From positions 1 to 64,000 of the forward strand of contig NZ_SETE01000005.1 in assembly GCF_004152935.1 (NCBI RefSeq): a stretch of 64,000 bases of DNA. Direction: 5' to 3'. Under the pieces are notes generated by a model. The model ran no database searches. It was given only the letters and a program-made list of their open reading frames with translations, and was not told the DNA's origin. A program made the position numbers and the translations under genes. Positions 46,176 to 55,752 of the stretch are shown here, piece by piece (position 1 is the first letter of the stretch; the number at the start of each line of letters is the position of its first letter). The stretch comes from Brumimicrobium glaciale. GTDB lineage: Bacteria; Bacteroidota; Bacteroidia; Flavobacteriales_D; Crocinitomicaceae.

Positions 46176-47698
46176 GCGAACATTTAGTTATTTATCCAAT
46201 TATTGTCCACATGCTGACAGCAATTCTGCTGTTGTTCTTTTGGATGAACCCGAAAATTCAGCGCTACATCAGTATCCTAGGAAGTGCTGTAGGAATTATT
46301 ATTGGTATTCTTCTATTTAAAGAAGTTTGGACTGACGGAATCCAAAGTGTTCAGTTAGGAAACTGGCAAGCACCTTTTGGAATTACCATGATCGCTGATA
46401 CATTGGCTGTTTCATTAATTGTACTAACCAATATTGTCGCTTTTGCCCTCTCTATTGCCTCTACAAAAAACATGGTTTCTACGCGGGTCAAGTTTGGATA
46501 TCACGCCATTTTCCACTTCCTAATTATGGGATTAAGTGGTGCCTTTATCACTGGGGATTTATTCAGCCTTTATGTTTGGTTTGAGGTAATTATCATTTCT
46601 TCATTTGTATTGTTAACTATTGGTGGTCGGAAAATTCAAATTGAAGGAGCGGTAAAGTACTTTACTTTGAACATGATTTCCTCCATCATTTTCTTGACTG
46701 GAATTGCGATGGTTTATGGAGCAACAGGTTCATTAAACATGGCTGAACTTTCCCGAATTATTCCAGAAATGGAAAATCAAGGTTTAGTTCAAACAATTTC
46801 TTTGGTTTTCTTTATTGGATTTGGAGTGAAATCAGGAGTTTTTCCCTTGTATTTTTGGCTTCCTGCCTCCTACCACACTCCACCATCAGTTGTTTCAGCA
46901 CTTTTTGCAGGACTTCTAACCAAGGTTGGAATTTATGCTATGCTTCGCGTGTTCACCTTAATTTTCCCATTGGGAGAAATGAATCAAATGATCTTAATGG
47001 TAATTGCCGGACTGACTATGTTCTTCGGTGGAATTGGAGCTTTGGTACAAAAAGATATTTTAAGGGTTTTTTCTTATCTGATCATCTGTCACATCGGATT
47101 TATGGTAGGTGGATTAAGCTTATTCACAGAAGTAGCGCTTGTTGGAGCAGTAATGTATATGTTCCATGATATCATTGTGAAAGCAACCCTTTTCATGATG
47201 GGAGGCGTAATGTATAGAATATTTGGAACTACAAAAATGGAAAATATGGGAGGTTTGATGGATAATTATCCAAAACTTTCTTTACTTTTTGCTATTCCAT
47301 TATTCGCATTAGTTGGAATTCCGCCACTGTCTGGATTTTGGCCTAAAATTTCTTTATTTAGTGCAAGTTACACCGCTGGAGAAATAGCCATGTTGGTTAT
47401 GTTTATCTTCGCAAGTTTAATTACCTTAATCATTGTTGCTAAAATTTGGAATAAAGCGTTCTCAAAAAATGAAAACAGAATCGAAAGAAGAGCTTCTTTT
47501 AAGTACTTTAAAGATTTTAGTTTTTCAGAAAAAGCAGCTTACATCGTTCCAATAGTATTATTGGTAGGAGTAACATTATATTACAGCTTTTTCGCAGAAC
47601 ACTTCCAATTGGTAGCAGAAAGAATCGGTTATGAATTAATGAATACAGAAGAATATTATAACGCTGTTTTTGGAATTAAAGAAGTGACGAAACTATGA
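46172..47698 (+). CDS. mnhD: Na+/H+ antiporter subunit D
   Basis: A 508-residue NuoN/NuoM-like subunit with about 14 helices. Conserved proton-path segments are [49 protein letters not shown] and [12 protein letters not shown]. It pairs with MnhA as an antiporter-like proton translocator. It has 4-nt ATGA overlaps with mnhC upstream and mnhE downstream, indicating tight translational coupling. Confidence 0.95.
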   Translation: MSEHLVIYPIIVHMLTAILLLFFWMNPKIQRYISILGSAVGIIIGILLFKEVWTDGIQSVQLGNWQAPFGITMIADTLAVSLIVLTNIVAFALSIASTKNMVSTRVKFGYHAIFHFLIMGLSGAFITGDLFSLYVWFEVIIISSFVLLTIGGRKIQIEGAVKYFTLNMISSIIFLTGIAMVYGATGSLNMAELSRIIPEMENQGLVQTISLVFFIGFGVKSGVFPLYFWLPASYHTPPSVVSALFAGLLTKVGIYAMLRVFTLIFPLGEMNQMILMVIAGLTMFFGGIGALVQKDILRVFSYLIICHIGFMVGGLSLFTEVALVGAVMYMFHDIIVKATLFMMGGVMYRIFGTTKMENMGGLMDNYPKLSLLFAIPLFALVGIPPLSGFWPKISLFSASYTAGEIAMLVMFIFASLITLIIVAKIWNKAFSKNENRIERRASFKYFKDFSFSEKAAYIVPIVLLVGVTLYYSFFAEHFQLVAERIGYELMNTEEYYNAVFGIKEVTKL

Positions 47699-48171
47699 GA
47701 GTTCAATTTTTACTAAATATCTTATTGGCCATTGTTTGGGTGTTTCTTACTGGAACAATCAATGCAACCAATGTTGCTTTTGGATTTATCCTCAGCTTTT
47801 TGGTATTGTGGTTAATCAGCTTCAACGAGAGAAGTAGAAAATACTTTATTATTGCACCACGCATCATCAGTTTTGCATTTTATTTTTTATATGAATTAAT
47901 AAAAGCAAACTTACAAGTAGCAGCGGATGTGGTAACGCCAAAGTTCTACATGGAACCTGGAATTATTAAATATCCCTTGGATGCAAAAACAGATTTAGAA
48001 ATAACGCTCTTGGCAAATGTGATTACACTTACTCCAGGAACACTAAGCCTTGATGTTTCAGACGACAGAAAAGTATTGTATATCCACGCCATGTATGTTC
48101 ACGATAGAGAAGAATTTATCGATAGCATCAAGAATGGATTTGAAAAACGAATTTTGAAAATATTACGATGA
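47695..48171 (+). CDS. mnhE: Na+/H+ antiporter subunit E
   Basis: A 158-residue protein with two N-terminal membrane hairpins and a cytosolic C-terminal domain carrying LLANVITLTPGTLSLDVSDD, the MnhE signature. It is needed for complex assembly or activity in characterised Mrp systems. It overlaps mnhD and mnhF by 4 nt each. Confidence 0.94.
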   Translation: MRVQFLLNILLAIVWVFLTGTINATNVAFGFILSFLVLWLISFNERSRKYFIIAPRIISFAFYFLYELIKANLQVAADVVTPKFYMEPGIIKYPLDAKTDLEITLLANVITLTPGTLSLDVSDDRKVLYIHAMYVHDREEFIDSIKNGFEKRILKILR

Positions 48172-48443
48172 ACATAGAGGATTTTTTATCATATATTATT
48201 TTACCCATTTTGAGCACATCAACCCTATTGGTGTTTATTCGCTTTTTAATGGGACCATCTCTTCCAGATAGAGTTGTTGCACTAGATTTATTGATTACAA
48301 TAGGTATTTCGATTATTGCAGTTTACAGCATGGTTTCCAACCGACCTTCGTTTTTGGATATCGCCATGATCTTTGCTTTAATTGCATTCCTGAGCACAGT
48401 TGCGTTCTCTTATTACCTTGAAAAAAGAAAAAGAAATGAATGA
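48168..48443 (+). CDS. mnhF: Na+/H+ antiporter subunit F
   Basis: A 91-residue protein with three membrane helices and the signature FLMGPSLPDRVVALDLL followed by SFLDIAMIFALIAFLSTVAF. It overlaps mnhE by 4 nt and mnhG by 8 nt. In other species MnhF has also been linked to bile or cholate efflux, which cannot be judged here. Confidence 0.94.
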   Translation: MNIEDFLSYIILPILSTSTLLVFIRFLMGPSLPDRVVALDLLITIGISIIAVYSMVSNRPSFLDIAMIFALIAFLSTVAFSYYLEKRKRNE

Positions 48444-48825
48444 TATTATAATAATGATAATCGTTTCCCTTGGAACACTTTTTATTCTTCTTGCAGCGAT
48501 AGGATTGGTGCGTATGCCTGATCTATACCTGCGCATGTCAGTAACTACAAAAGCAGCAACTTTAGGTGTTGGATTGATCTTAATTGGTTTAGCATTGTAT
48601 TATATGGAAACTTCCATCACGACGCGTGTTATTGCCATAATTGTATTTTTATTACTCACAGCACCAATTAGTGCACATGTAATAGGGAGAGCATCGTATT
48701 TTGTAGGTGTTCCATTATGGAAAAAAACCAAAATAGATGAGCTAGAAGGAATGTACAACACAAAAACTCATGATTTGATGAGTGGTTTGGAAGACGAAGA
48801 AGAAGAGGTTGAAGCGGAAGACTAG
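48436..48825 (+). CDS. mnhG: Na+/H+ antiporter subunit G
   Basis: A 129-residue protein with three helices and the signature GLVRMPDLYLRMSVTTKAATLG. The ATG at 48436 (MNDIIIMI) overlaps the mnhF stop by 8 nt and is preferred over the TTG frame from 48400. The C-terminal tail is very acidic (EDEEEEVEAED). It is the last gene of the operon. Confidence 0.94.
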   Translation: MNDIIIMIIVSLGTLFILLAAIGLVRMPDLYLRMSVTTKAATLGVGLILIGLALYYMETSITTRVIAIIVFLLLTAPISAHVIGRASYFVGVPLWKKTKIDELEGMYNTKTHDLMSGLEDEEEEVEAED

Positions 48826-48887
48826 AATGAATTATGCATCCTCCTGAGGTAGTACAAGTTGTTGAATTATGAATTTTTGGAAGTTGA

Positions 48888-48920
48888 GTTGAGGTTCAGT
48901 TGAGGTTCAGTTGAGGTTCA
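48888..48920 (+). repeat. Three 11-bp tandem repeats after the Mrp operon
   Basis: GTTGAGGTTCA is repeated three times without change. It lies in a 352-bp gap (48826-49177) between mnhG and the convergent exchanger gene that holds no gene and no clear terminator hairpin. Confidence 0.85.
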
Positions 48921-49177
48921 TAATTGGTAATTAATTAGCTCGATCTTTTAATGGTTAATTGTAAGCGTGTTTCACTGTTCGTCTTGGGATACAATCTATT
49001 CCTTAGATATTCTACCAAACTATGCAACCTAAGCTCAGTTACCACTAAACAAGTAGATTTATAGCGTAAAGGAAGCTTTTTTATAGCTAGACATACATTG
49101 AACAGTATAAAAAGAGGAAACCACTGCCATTTTCACCAGAACTTGTAGATAGTGTTAAAGACAATACAAAGGATCTT

Positions 49178-50122
49178 CTAAAACAAAGTCACAATATAAG
49201 TCACATAAATACCCAGCAGAATTACTCCACTAATTCGTCCGACTTTTCTTCTGATGACCATCATTGGTAAGAGTAAAAGCGATATTCCAATCATCCAAAG
49301 AATATCCCATGACATTACAACTTCTTCAATTGGAATTGGATTTACTATTGCTGTTAAGCCCAAAACGGCTAGAATATTAAAAATATTACTTCCAACAAGG
49401 TTTCCGACAGAAATATCTGTTTCTTTCTTATAAGCCGCCACACAACTAGTTGCTAACTCAGGAACAGATGTTCCGAAAGCGATAATTGTAATACCAATAA
49501 CGTGCTTTGAAATCCCAAAATCTTCTGCTATAGATTTGGCTCCGTCAATCAACCAAGTTGAACCGAAGAATAATCCTACTAATCCAATAACGATAAAAAG
49601 AATATGTTTCGAAGTTGAAATGTTTTTTGTCATTTCTTCCATTTCTGGAATTTCTACAGGATTTGGATCGGAGCTTTTTCTTGATTTAATAATAATAAAA
49701 GTAATAAAGGCAATCAGTATGGCAAACATTATCAAGCCTTCCCAGCGGACAACTTCTAAATCGAGTGCAAAAACATAGAATAAGAGTGAGGCAATCATCA
49801 TCATTGGCCAATCGTAGCGAATCGTATTTCGAGCTACTGGCATTGGAAAAATTAGAACTGTAACCCCAAGTACCAATGCGAGATTGGCAATGTTTGAACC
49901 TACAACATTTCCGATCGCTAATTCTGGTAAACCTTCACTTGCTGATTGTAAAGAAACCAATAGTTCTGGTGATGAAGTACCAAACGAAACTACGGTCATA
50001 CCGATAACTAACTTGGAAAGTCTAGCTTTAGCAGCGATTCCAACGGCTCCTTTAACAAGGAACTCTCCTCCTGCTATTAAGAGGGCTAATCCCAATACAA
50101 TTAATAAAATATCTATAAACAT
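49178..50122 (-). CDS. Calcium/sodium antiporter (CaCA family, YrbG-like)
   Basis: A 314-residue membrane protein with ten helices in two inverted halves. Each half carries an alpha-repeat: MTVVSFGTSSPELLVSL near residue 45 and ITIIAFGTSVPELATSC near residue 205, each followed by a GNVVGSNIANL / GNLVGSNIFNI motif. These bind the transported cation, and the family exchanges Ca2+ for Na+ or K+. It overlaps the tatA-like gene by 1 nt (TAATG), so the two share a transcript. It converges on the Mrp operon. Confidence 0.93.
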   Translation of the reverse strand: MFIDILLIVLGLALLIAGGEFLVKGAVGIAAKARLSKLVIGMTVVSFGTSSPELLVSLQSASEGLPELAIGNVVGSNIANLALVLGVTVLIFPMPVARNTIRYDWPMMMIASLLFYVFALDLEVVRWEGLIMFAILIAFITFIIIKSRKSSDPNPVEIPEMEEMTKNISTSKHILFIVIGLVGLFFGSTWLIDGAKSIAEDFGISKHVIGITIIAFGTSVPELATSCVAAYKKETDISVGNLVGSNIFNILAVLGLTAIVNPIPIEEVVMSWDILWMIGISLLLLPMMVIRRKVGRISGVILLGIYVTYIVTLF

Positions 50123-50631
50123 TAACTAAGGTTTTCTTGATCTGGTTTACGATCTGAATTTACGTCTTTTGACGATTCTGTTGATGTGGTTTTTGGATTG
50201 TCTTTAACTTCTCCTTTGATATTGTTATCGATTTCAGTAGCAGTTTCTTTCAAATCCTTCTTAAAGTCTTTTATTGGGGCTTCCATAGATTTTTCAATAC
50301 TATTTTTACCACCATCATTTAAAATCCCTTTGATATTCTTATCAACACCTGTTGCAGAAGCTTTTAAATTATTTGTAAAATCTTTAACAGGAGCTTGCAA
50401 GGTATTTTTGGCATCATGAAGCGCTTGATTCACATTCAAATCACGCTTCATATCTGTTGTCGTTCTCCTTATTTCATCCTGAATATCTTGACTAGCGTCT
50501 TTAATTTGACGAATTCCTTTTCCTAGACCTCTAGCCATACCAGGAATGCTTTTCGCCCCAAAAAAGATGAGAACAAAAAGTAGGATAACTACAATTTCGG
50601 AACCTGCAATACTATTAATGAATAATAACAT
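50122..50631 (-). CDS. tatA: TatA/E-family Sec-independent translocase protein with duplicated tail
   Basis: TatA forms the channel that moves folded proteins across the inner membrane. Residues 9-24 are the single helix, followed by the FG hinge (FFGAKSIPG) and the amphipathic helix (MARGLGKGIRQIKD). The protein has 169 residues against 60-100 for most TatA. The extra tail contains two similar 27-residue units, at 80-106 (APVKDFTNNLKAS) and 118-144 (APIKDFKKDLKET), each ending (K/N)NIKG. The tail is charged and probably helical. No tatC is adjacent. The helper function of the tail is unknown. Confidence 0.9.
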   Translation of the reverse strand: MLLFINSIAGSEIVVILLFVLIFFGAKSIPGMARGLGKGIRQIKDASQDIQDEIRRTTTDMKRDLNVNQALHDAKNTLQAPVKDFTNNLKASATGVDKNIKGILNDGGKNSIEKSMEAPIKDFKKDLKETATEIDNNIKGEVKDNPKTTSTESSKDVNSDRKPDQENLS

Positions 50632-50856
50632 GATACAAAGATACTAGAAATTGAGAATTGCAAAGAATTAATACAGTTTTTGATTTAAAATATTGGTTCT
50701 ATGTGATTTTGTGTGGGTAGTTTTAAAATCTATGGTTTTAATTGAAGCTAAACGATTGTTAATTTGGTTCTACTTTTATTTAAATGGAAACTTTCTATTA
50801 AAAATCTAATTCGCTTAACTTTATAAGTCCCTGTTATTTAAGTATTTATTATTCGA

Positions 50857-51051
50857 AGTCCCAGAGGGACGGCATGTTAATAGGGCTGGACGTAAGTCCA
50901 TCCGCCAAACGATACAAACCGAAGCAAAACCCCACAAAATCGACCTAATTGCATGCAATTAGGTCGATTTTGTGGGGTTTTGTATTATTTCTATTTGTTT
51001 TAAACCAAGGACTTACGTCCTTGGCTATTAATATGCCGTCCCGCCGGGACT
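50857..51051. mobile_element. Palindromic MITE/REP-like element
   Basis: The outer arms (about 50857-50903 and 51005-51051) are imperfect inverted repeats with AGTCCC, GGGACGGCAT and TTAATAG. Each contains its own small palindrome (GGACGTAAGTCC-type). In the centre lies a perfect 58-bp palindrome without spacer (50925-50982, centre GCATGC). There is no open frame. This is the structure of a non-autonomous element mobilised in trans. It lies in an 857-bp gap between tatA and etfB that has no gene. A 65-codon open frame at 51188-51385 lacks any support. Confidence 0.75.
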
Positions 51052-51454
51052 AATCAATTGAAATACAGACCACCATGTGCTTGCTTGTAAAAATGAAATG
51101 ATAATTTTGATAAATACTTTAAAATACAACTCGTTTAGGTTACAGTTAAACTCGCAGTAGAACTTTTAATTTTTCGAAGGATTAAAATTGATTACCCACA
51201 GTATTTCATATAGAACCAAAATATTGTTTACGTTAATAAGGAATGGAAAAAACTTAAATAACAGATTGACATTAGCTATCCTTTGCAAGTCACCTAATAA
51301 CTTTCATTGCTTTTTAATTAATTTTGTGTGTTCAAATTGGCTTAAAATCCTTATATTTCAACCTTGTCACGCCTTATTTCAATAGAAAAGATGACAAAAG
51401 TTAGATTTACTATGCATACCTTGTAAAAATAGTATGTAAAGAAAAATCTTTTTA

Positions 51455-51462
51455 TATTTTTG
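51455..51462 (+). promoter_or_regulatory. Candidate -7 box for etfB-etfA
   Basis: TATTTTTG fits TAnnTTTG and lies 26 nt before the ATG at 51489 in a very A-rich leader typical of highly expressed Bacteroidota genes. Confidence 0.5.
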
Positions 51463-51488
51463 TAAAAGACTAAAAAATAAATAATAAT

Positions 51489-52229
51489 ATGAAAATACTA
51501 GTTTGTATTAGTAAAGCTCCAGATACGACCACGAAAATTTCTTTCACTGATGGTGATACGAAGTTTGACGAAAGTGGTGTTAAATATATTGTTAACCCTT
51601 ACGATGAGTGGTATGCTCTAGTAAAAGGTTTAGAAATTAAAGAAGCTCATGGAGGAACGGTAACAACTGTAACTGTTGGTACTGCTGAGGATGAAGCAAC
51701 AATTCGTAAAGCATTAGCAATTGGTGCTGATGACGCGACAAGAATTGATGTGAAACCTGAGGATGGTGGTCAAGTAGCTGCTGAAATTGCACATTTCGCT
51801 AAAGAAGGTGGTTATGATTTAGTTCTTTTAGGTAAAGAAACTATTGATTATAACGGTTCTCAAGTAGGTGGAATGTTGGCTGAGCATTTAGATATGCCTT
51901 TTATTTCTCTAGCAGAAAGCATGACTATAAATGGAACTACAGCAACTTTAGACAAAGAAATTATTGGTGGAATTCAAACTGTGGAAGCAGATTTACCATT
52001 GGTAGTAAGTTGTGCTAAAGGAATGGCTGAACAACGCATTCCAAATATGCGTGGAATTATGGCAGCGAGAAAGAAACCTTTAAACGTGGTTCCTTCTTCA
52101 AATGCAGCAAAACAAACTTCTTTTGAGAAATATGCTTTACCTGCTCCAAAATCTGCAGTTAAATTAATTGATCCTAATAATATGGATGAACTAGTTGAAT
52201 TGTTGCACAACGAAGCGAAAGTAATATAA
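51489..52229 (+). CDS. etfB: Electron transfer flavoprotein subunit beta
   Basis: A 246-residue ETF beta subunit. VNPYDEWYALVKGLEIKE, GADDATRID and ETIDYNGSQVGGMLAEHL are family segments that bind AMP and contact acyl-CoA dehydrogenases. The signature loop is IPNMRGIMAARKKPL. With EtfA it carries electrons from dehydrogenases such as fatty acyl-CoA dehydrogenase to the quinone pool. etfA starts 26 nt downstream. Confidence 0.97.
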   Translation: MKILVCISKAPDTTTKISFTDGDTKFDESGVKYIVNPYDEWYALVKGLEIKEAHGGTVTTVTVGTAEDEATIRKALAIGADDATRIDVKPEDGGQVAAEIAHFAKEGGYDLVLLGKETIDYNGSQVGGMLAEHLDMPFISLAESMTINGTTATLDKEIIGGIQTVEADLPLVVSCAKGMAEQRIPNMRGIMAARKKPLNVVPSSNAAKQTSFEKYALPAPKSAVKLIDPNNMDELVELLHNEAKVI

Positions 52230-52255
52230 TCACACCCGAAAAAAAGAAATTAATT

Positions 52256-53197
52256 ATGTCAGTATTAGTATATATAAATAGTAACGGCGAAAAATTAGCG
52301 AAAAGCGCATTCGAAGTTGTTACTTACGCAAAGAAAATAGGTGAAGTAACTGTTGTAACAAATGGTAAGGCCGACGATTCTAAACTTGCTCAATTAGGTA
52401 AATATGGTGCAAGTAAAATTTTAGTTGACCGTTCATTTGATGGAATCGACGAACAACAAATCATGAGAATGGTAGCCACAGCAGCTGAAAAAGTTGGTGC
52501 AAATACTATCATTTTCTCTGATGACTTAATCGGTAAAGCAGTTGCTCCACGTTTATCTGTTAAAATGAACGCAGGTTTAATTACAGGTGCAAATGGAATT
52601 CCTAAGGATGACGGTACAGTTCCAGTAAGTGTATTTTCAGGAAAAGCTTTCGGATTCGTTAAAGTAAATACAGATAAGAAAATTATCGCTTTACTTCCAA
52701 ATTCTATCCAACCAGAAGAAACAGGTTCAGAGGCTACAATTGAGGAATTTGCAGGAAATGCAGGTGATACTCGTGTTAAAGTAAAAGAAACTAAACTTCC
52801 AGATGGAGACATTCCATTACCAGAAGCAGAATTAGTTGTTTCAGGTGGTCGTGGATTGAAAGGTCCTGAAAACTGGGCTTTGATTACAGATTTAGCAGAA
52901 GTATTAGGAGCGGCAACAGCTTGTTCTCGTCCGGTATCGGATTCAGATTGGCGTCCTCACCACGAACACGTGGGTCAAACAGGAGTTGCTATTGCTCCAA
53001 ACTTATACATCGCAGCGGGTATTTCTGGTGCAATTCAGCACTTGGCTGGGGTAAACAGATCTAAAGTAATCGTTGTGATAAACACGGATGCAGAAGCGCC
53101 TTTCTTTAAAGCTGCTGACTATGGAGTTGTTGGAGATGCTTTCGAAGTATTGCCTCGATTAACAGAAGCAGTAAAAAAATTCAAGGCTTCGAACTAA
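52256..53197 (+). CDS. etfA: Electron transfer flavoprotein subunit alpha
   Basis: A 313-residue ETF alpha subunit that holds the FAD. The C-terminal FAD domain has VSGGRGLKGPENW, ACSRPVSDSDW, QTGVAIAPNLYIAAGISGAIQHLAG and INTDAEAPFFKAADYGVVGD. It forms the heterodimer with EtfB. An intrinsic terminator hairpin follows about 35 nt after the stop, so the two genes form a closed unit. No ETF-quinone oxidoreductase gene is in the window. Confidence 0.97.
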   Translation: MSVLVYINSNGEKLAKSAFEVVTYAKKIGEVTVVTNGKADDSKLAQLGKYGASKILVDRSFDGIDEQQIMRMVATAAEKVGANTIIFSDDLIGKAVAPRLSVKMNAGLITGANGIPKDDGTVPVSVFSGKAFGFVKVNTDKKIIALLPNSIQPEETGSEATIEEFAGNAGDTRVKVKETKLPDGDIPLPEAELVVSGGRGLKGPENWALITDLAEVLGAATACSRPVSDSDWRPHHEHVGQTGVAIAPNLYIAAGISGAIQHLAGVNRSKVIVVINTDAEAPFFKAADYGVVGDAFEVLPRLTEAVKKFKASN

Positions 53198-53232
53198 TCA
53201 TTCGATAATAAATATTATTTTTACGTTATGTG

Positions 53233-53262
53233 AAATTAGGGAGGCATCTGCTTCCCTAATTT
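53233..53262 (+). terminator. Terminator hairpin after etfA
   Basis: AAATTAGGGAGGC (53233-53245) pairs with GCTTCCCTAATTT (53250-53262) around an ATCT loop, with one wobble. It lies between etfA and the next plus-strand gene. The following T-run is short. Confidence 0.7.
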
Positions 53263-53297
53263 GTTATTAAATATTTAAAGATGACCTTTCGCCAAAT

Positions 53298-53900
53298 ATG
53301 GAAAAAGTAAAACTGGAAATTATTGGATTATCATACAGTCAGACACAATCTGGTGCTTATGCATTGGTATTGTCTGAGGTAGATGGATTGAGAAGATTGC
53401 CTATTATTATTGGAGGATTCGAAGCGCAAGCAATTGCTATTGAATTGGAAGATATGACACCTTCTCGCCCTTTAACACACGATTTATTCAAGAATTTCGC
53501 TCAAGCCTTTAATGTGACACTTAAAGAAGTGATCATTTATAATTTAAAAGAAGGGATTTTCTTCGCAAAACTTATCTGTGAGAAAGATGGAAAAGAAGTT
53601 GAAATTGATGCCCGAACTTCAGATGCCATTGCGCTAGCTGTTCGCTTTAAATGTAATGTTTACACTTATGAATCTATACTTAGCTCTGCTGGAATTCGAC
53701 TAGATCAAGAAGATGGGAATGAAGAAACTCCTGCTCCAATTGAAAAACCGAAGAAAAGTATCTCTTCTAAGAAAAGTAAAAATGATCTTTCTGATTTAAC
53801 GATTAAAGAATTAGAAGACCGTTTGGACAAAGCTGTTGAAGGTGAAGACTATGAGCTTGCATCAAAAATAAGAGATGAAATTAACAAACGTACTTCCTAG
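53298..53900 (+). CDS. Bifunctional nuclease (BFN/DUF151) family protein with UVR motif
   Basis: A 200-residue protein. Residues 1-130 are the BFN domain (LPIIIGGFEAQAIAIELE, PLTHDLFKNF, DARTSDAIALAVRF), a family with reported nuclease activity in plants and unclear roles in bacteria. After a Pro/Lys-rich linker, the C-terminal 35 residues form a UvrB/UvrC-type motif (LEDRLDKAVEGEDYELASKIRDEI) that mediates protein contacts. The end of the gene overlaps the nucleoside transporter start by 26 nt in another frame. Confidence 0.9.
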   Translation: MEKVKLEIIGLSYSQTQSGAYALVLSEVDGLRRLPIIIGGFEAQAIAIELEDMTPSRPLTHDLFKNFAQAFNVTLKEVIIYNLKEGIFFAKLICEKDGKEVEIDARTSDAIALAVRFKCNVYTYESILSSAGIRLDQEDGNEETPAPIEKPKKSISSKKSKNDLSDLTIKELEDRLDKAVEGEDYELASKIRDEINKRTS

Positions 53901-55518
53901 ACTACTTATATTTTCAATCGTTTTCTTAACCACTTTTTTTAGCCTTAGCGCTCAAGAGAGTGAAAAATCATCTGATGAAGAATGGTTCAGAAGAAAATTC
54001 TCATTGAAATTAAATGAAAATGGAACTTTTAAAACAAATGACACAATTCTTACTTATCAAAAGTCGGGTAGTTATGTTTTAGAAGACAATAAACTTATCC
54101 TTACAAGCTTAGCGGATACAGTCTTAACTACAGAAACATTTCCAGTTTTAACTTTGGAAGACGGTAAATTCGCTCTTAATAATCAAGACAAACGGATTAC
54201 CTATTTAAAAGAGAATAAAACTAATGCTACTTCATTTTCATGGGAAGGTGTAATGAGAGGGATTCTTGGAGTTACTGCATTAATTTTTATAGCATTTCTT
54301 TTAAGTAAAAATCGCCGAAGAATCAATTGGCCACTCGTAGTCAAAGGAATTTTACTGCAAATTGTATTAGCACTCCTTATTCTAAAAGTTCCTTTTATAG
54401 AAACCGGCTTTGACTTTGTTTCCAAAGGATTCGTGAAAGTCGTAGATATGGCCCACGAAGGAGCAATGTTTGTTTTCAGTAGTGTTGTCACTGGTGAAAT
54501 GAATCCAATTGTTATGAATTTTGCAACTTGACTTTTGCCTTCTGTAATCTTCTTCTCTGCATTAACGAGCTTGCTTTACTACTGGGGAATTCTTCAAAAA
54601 GTTGTTTACGGAATGGCTTATGTCATGAAACGCTTAATGGGATTATCAGGAGCTGAAAGTGTATCAGCCGCTGGAAACGTATTTCTAGGTCAGACAGAAG
54701 CTCCATTATTAGTAAAGCCGTATTTAAACAAAATGACAGATAGTGAAATCCTTTGTCTTATGGCTGGAGGAATGGCAACTATCGCAGGTGGAGTTTTAGC
54801 CGCTTATATTGGTTTCCTTGGAGGAGATGATCCTGAACAAAAAGTATTCTTTGCAAAGCATTTATTGACTGCATCGTTAATGTCAGCGCCTGCAGCAATT
54901 GTATTTTCTAAAATTCTATTACCAGAAACTGAGAAAATCAATAAAGATTTAACTGTTCCTAAAGATAAATTAGGAGTTAATGCATTGGAAGCAATTGCCA
55001 ACGGAACAACTGACGGATTAAAATTAGCGGTGAACGTTGCGGCAATGTTAATTGTATTTATTTCATTAATTGCACTAGCAAATTACATGCTCAGCACTGT
55101 TGGTCATTATACTGGAATAAATGATGTAATTGCAAGCTCTTCTTCTTTATATACTGAATTAACTTTCCAATATATTGTTGGTAACGCCCTATCTCCTATT
55201 GCATGGTTAATGGGAGTTCCGTGGCAAGACTCTATGATTATCGGTCAGTTGTTAGGTGAAAAAACAATCATTAATGAATTTGTTGCTTATCCGCATTTGG
55301 GTGAATTACAAGATGAAATTTCAGGAAAATCAGTCATCATTGGAACGTATGTCCTCTGTGGATTTGCCAATTTTGCTTCTATTGGAATTCAAGTTGGAGG
55401 AATTGGAGCGATTGCACCAGGTAAGAAACCAACCTTGGCAAAATACGGTGTGCTTTCACTAATTGCGGGAACATTGGCTTGTATGTTGACAGCGACAATG
55501 GTTGGAATGTTGTTTTAA
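53875..55518 (+). pseudogene. NupC-type concentrative nucleoside transporter interrupted by in-frame TGA
   Basis: One continuous frame of 548 codons encodes a CNT transporter but contains a TGA at 54529-54531 (codon 219). The first part (218 residues) has a signal peptide (LSAQ), a hydrophilic periplasmic domain to about 125, and the first transporter helices ending NPIVMNFAT. The second part resumes at once with LLPSVIFFSALTSLLYYWGI and carries the core motifs QTEAPLLVKPY and TYVLCGFANFASIGIQVGG. In homologues these segments are contiguous. Either the gene is a recent pseudogene, the TGA is a sequencing error, or it is read through. No other disruption is present. A TTG at 54535 could in principle restart translation. 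Confidence 0.85.
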
Positions 55519-55549
55519 TCTGATTAATCGAAACTTAGATGGTGTGCCT

Positions 55550-55652
55550 TCGATATTTCGGTGCCTTCGACGATGCGACCTCTACGACATTTCGGTGCCT
55601 TCGACAGGCTCAGTCACCGAAGAGTTAACCGTTGACTGAGCTTGTCGAAGGC
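55550..55652. repeat. REP-like inverted repeat element
   Basis: GCCTTCGACAGGCTCAGTCA (from 55597) and its near reverse complement (55630-55652) form a 23-bp stem with two mismatches. Two further direct copies of ATTTCGGTGCCTTCGAC precede it (55554 and 55590 region). The TTCGACAAGCTCAG core is a widespread bacterial intergenic repeat. No gene lies in 55519-55752. Confidence 0.8.
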
Positions 55653-55752
55653 AATGAAGACAAACGAAATCACCATCAACAAATAGAATAGAGGGATTTA
55701 AGATTAACTCAGTCTTTTGTTACTATCATTAAAAGATAAATACTTATTCAAT

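Noticed and set aside
50925-50982. CRISPR or phage attachment site at the palindrome
   Set aside because: There are no spaced direct repeats, no integrase and no tRNA boundary. The pattern is an inverted repeat only.
51188-51385. 65-codon plus-strand open frame before etfB
   Set aside because: There is no signal, domain or promoter support. Composition is that of AT-rich spacer.
54529-54600. Selenocysteine reading of the TGA in nupC
   Set aside because: No stable hairpin of SECIS type follows the TGA, and CNT transporters are not known selenoproteins.
54535-55518. Second half of nupC as an independent gene starting at TTG
   Set aside because: It begins directly after the stop in the same frame and in the middle of a conserved transporter domain. 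A broken or recoded single gene is simpler.
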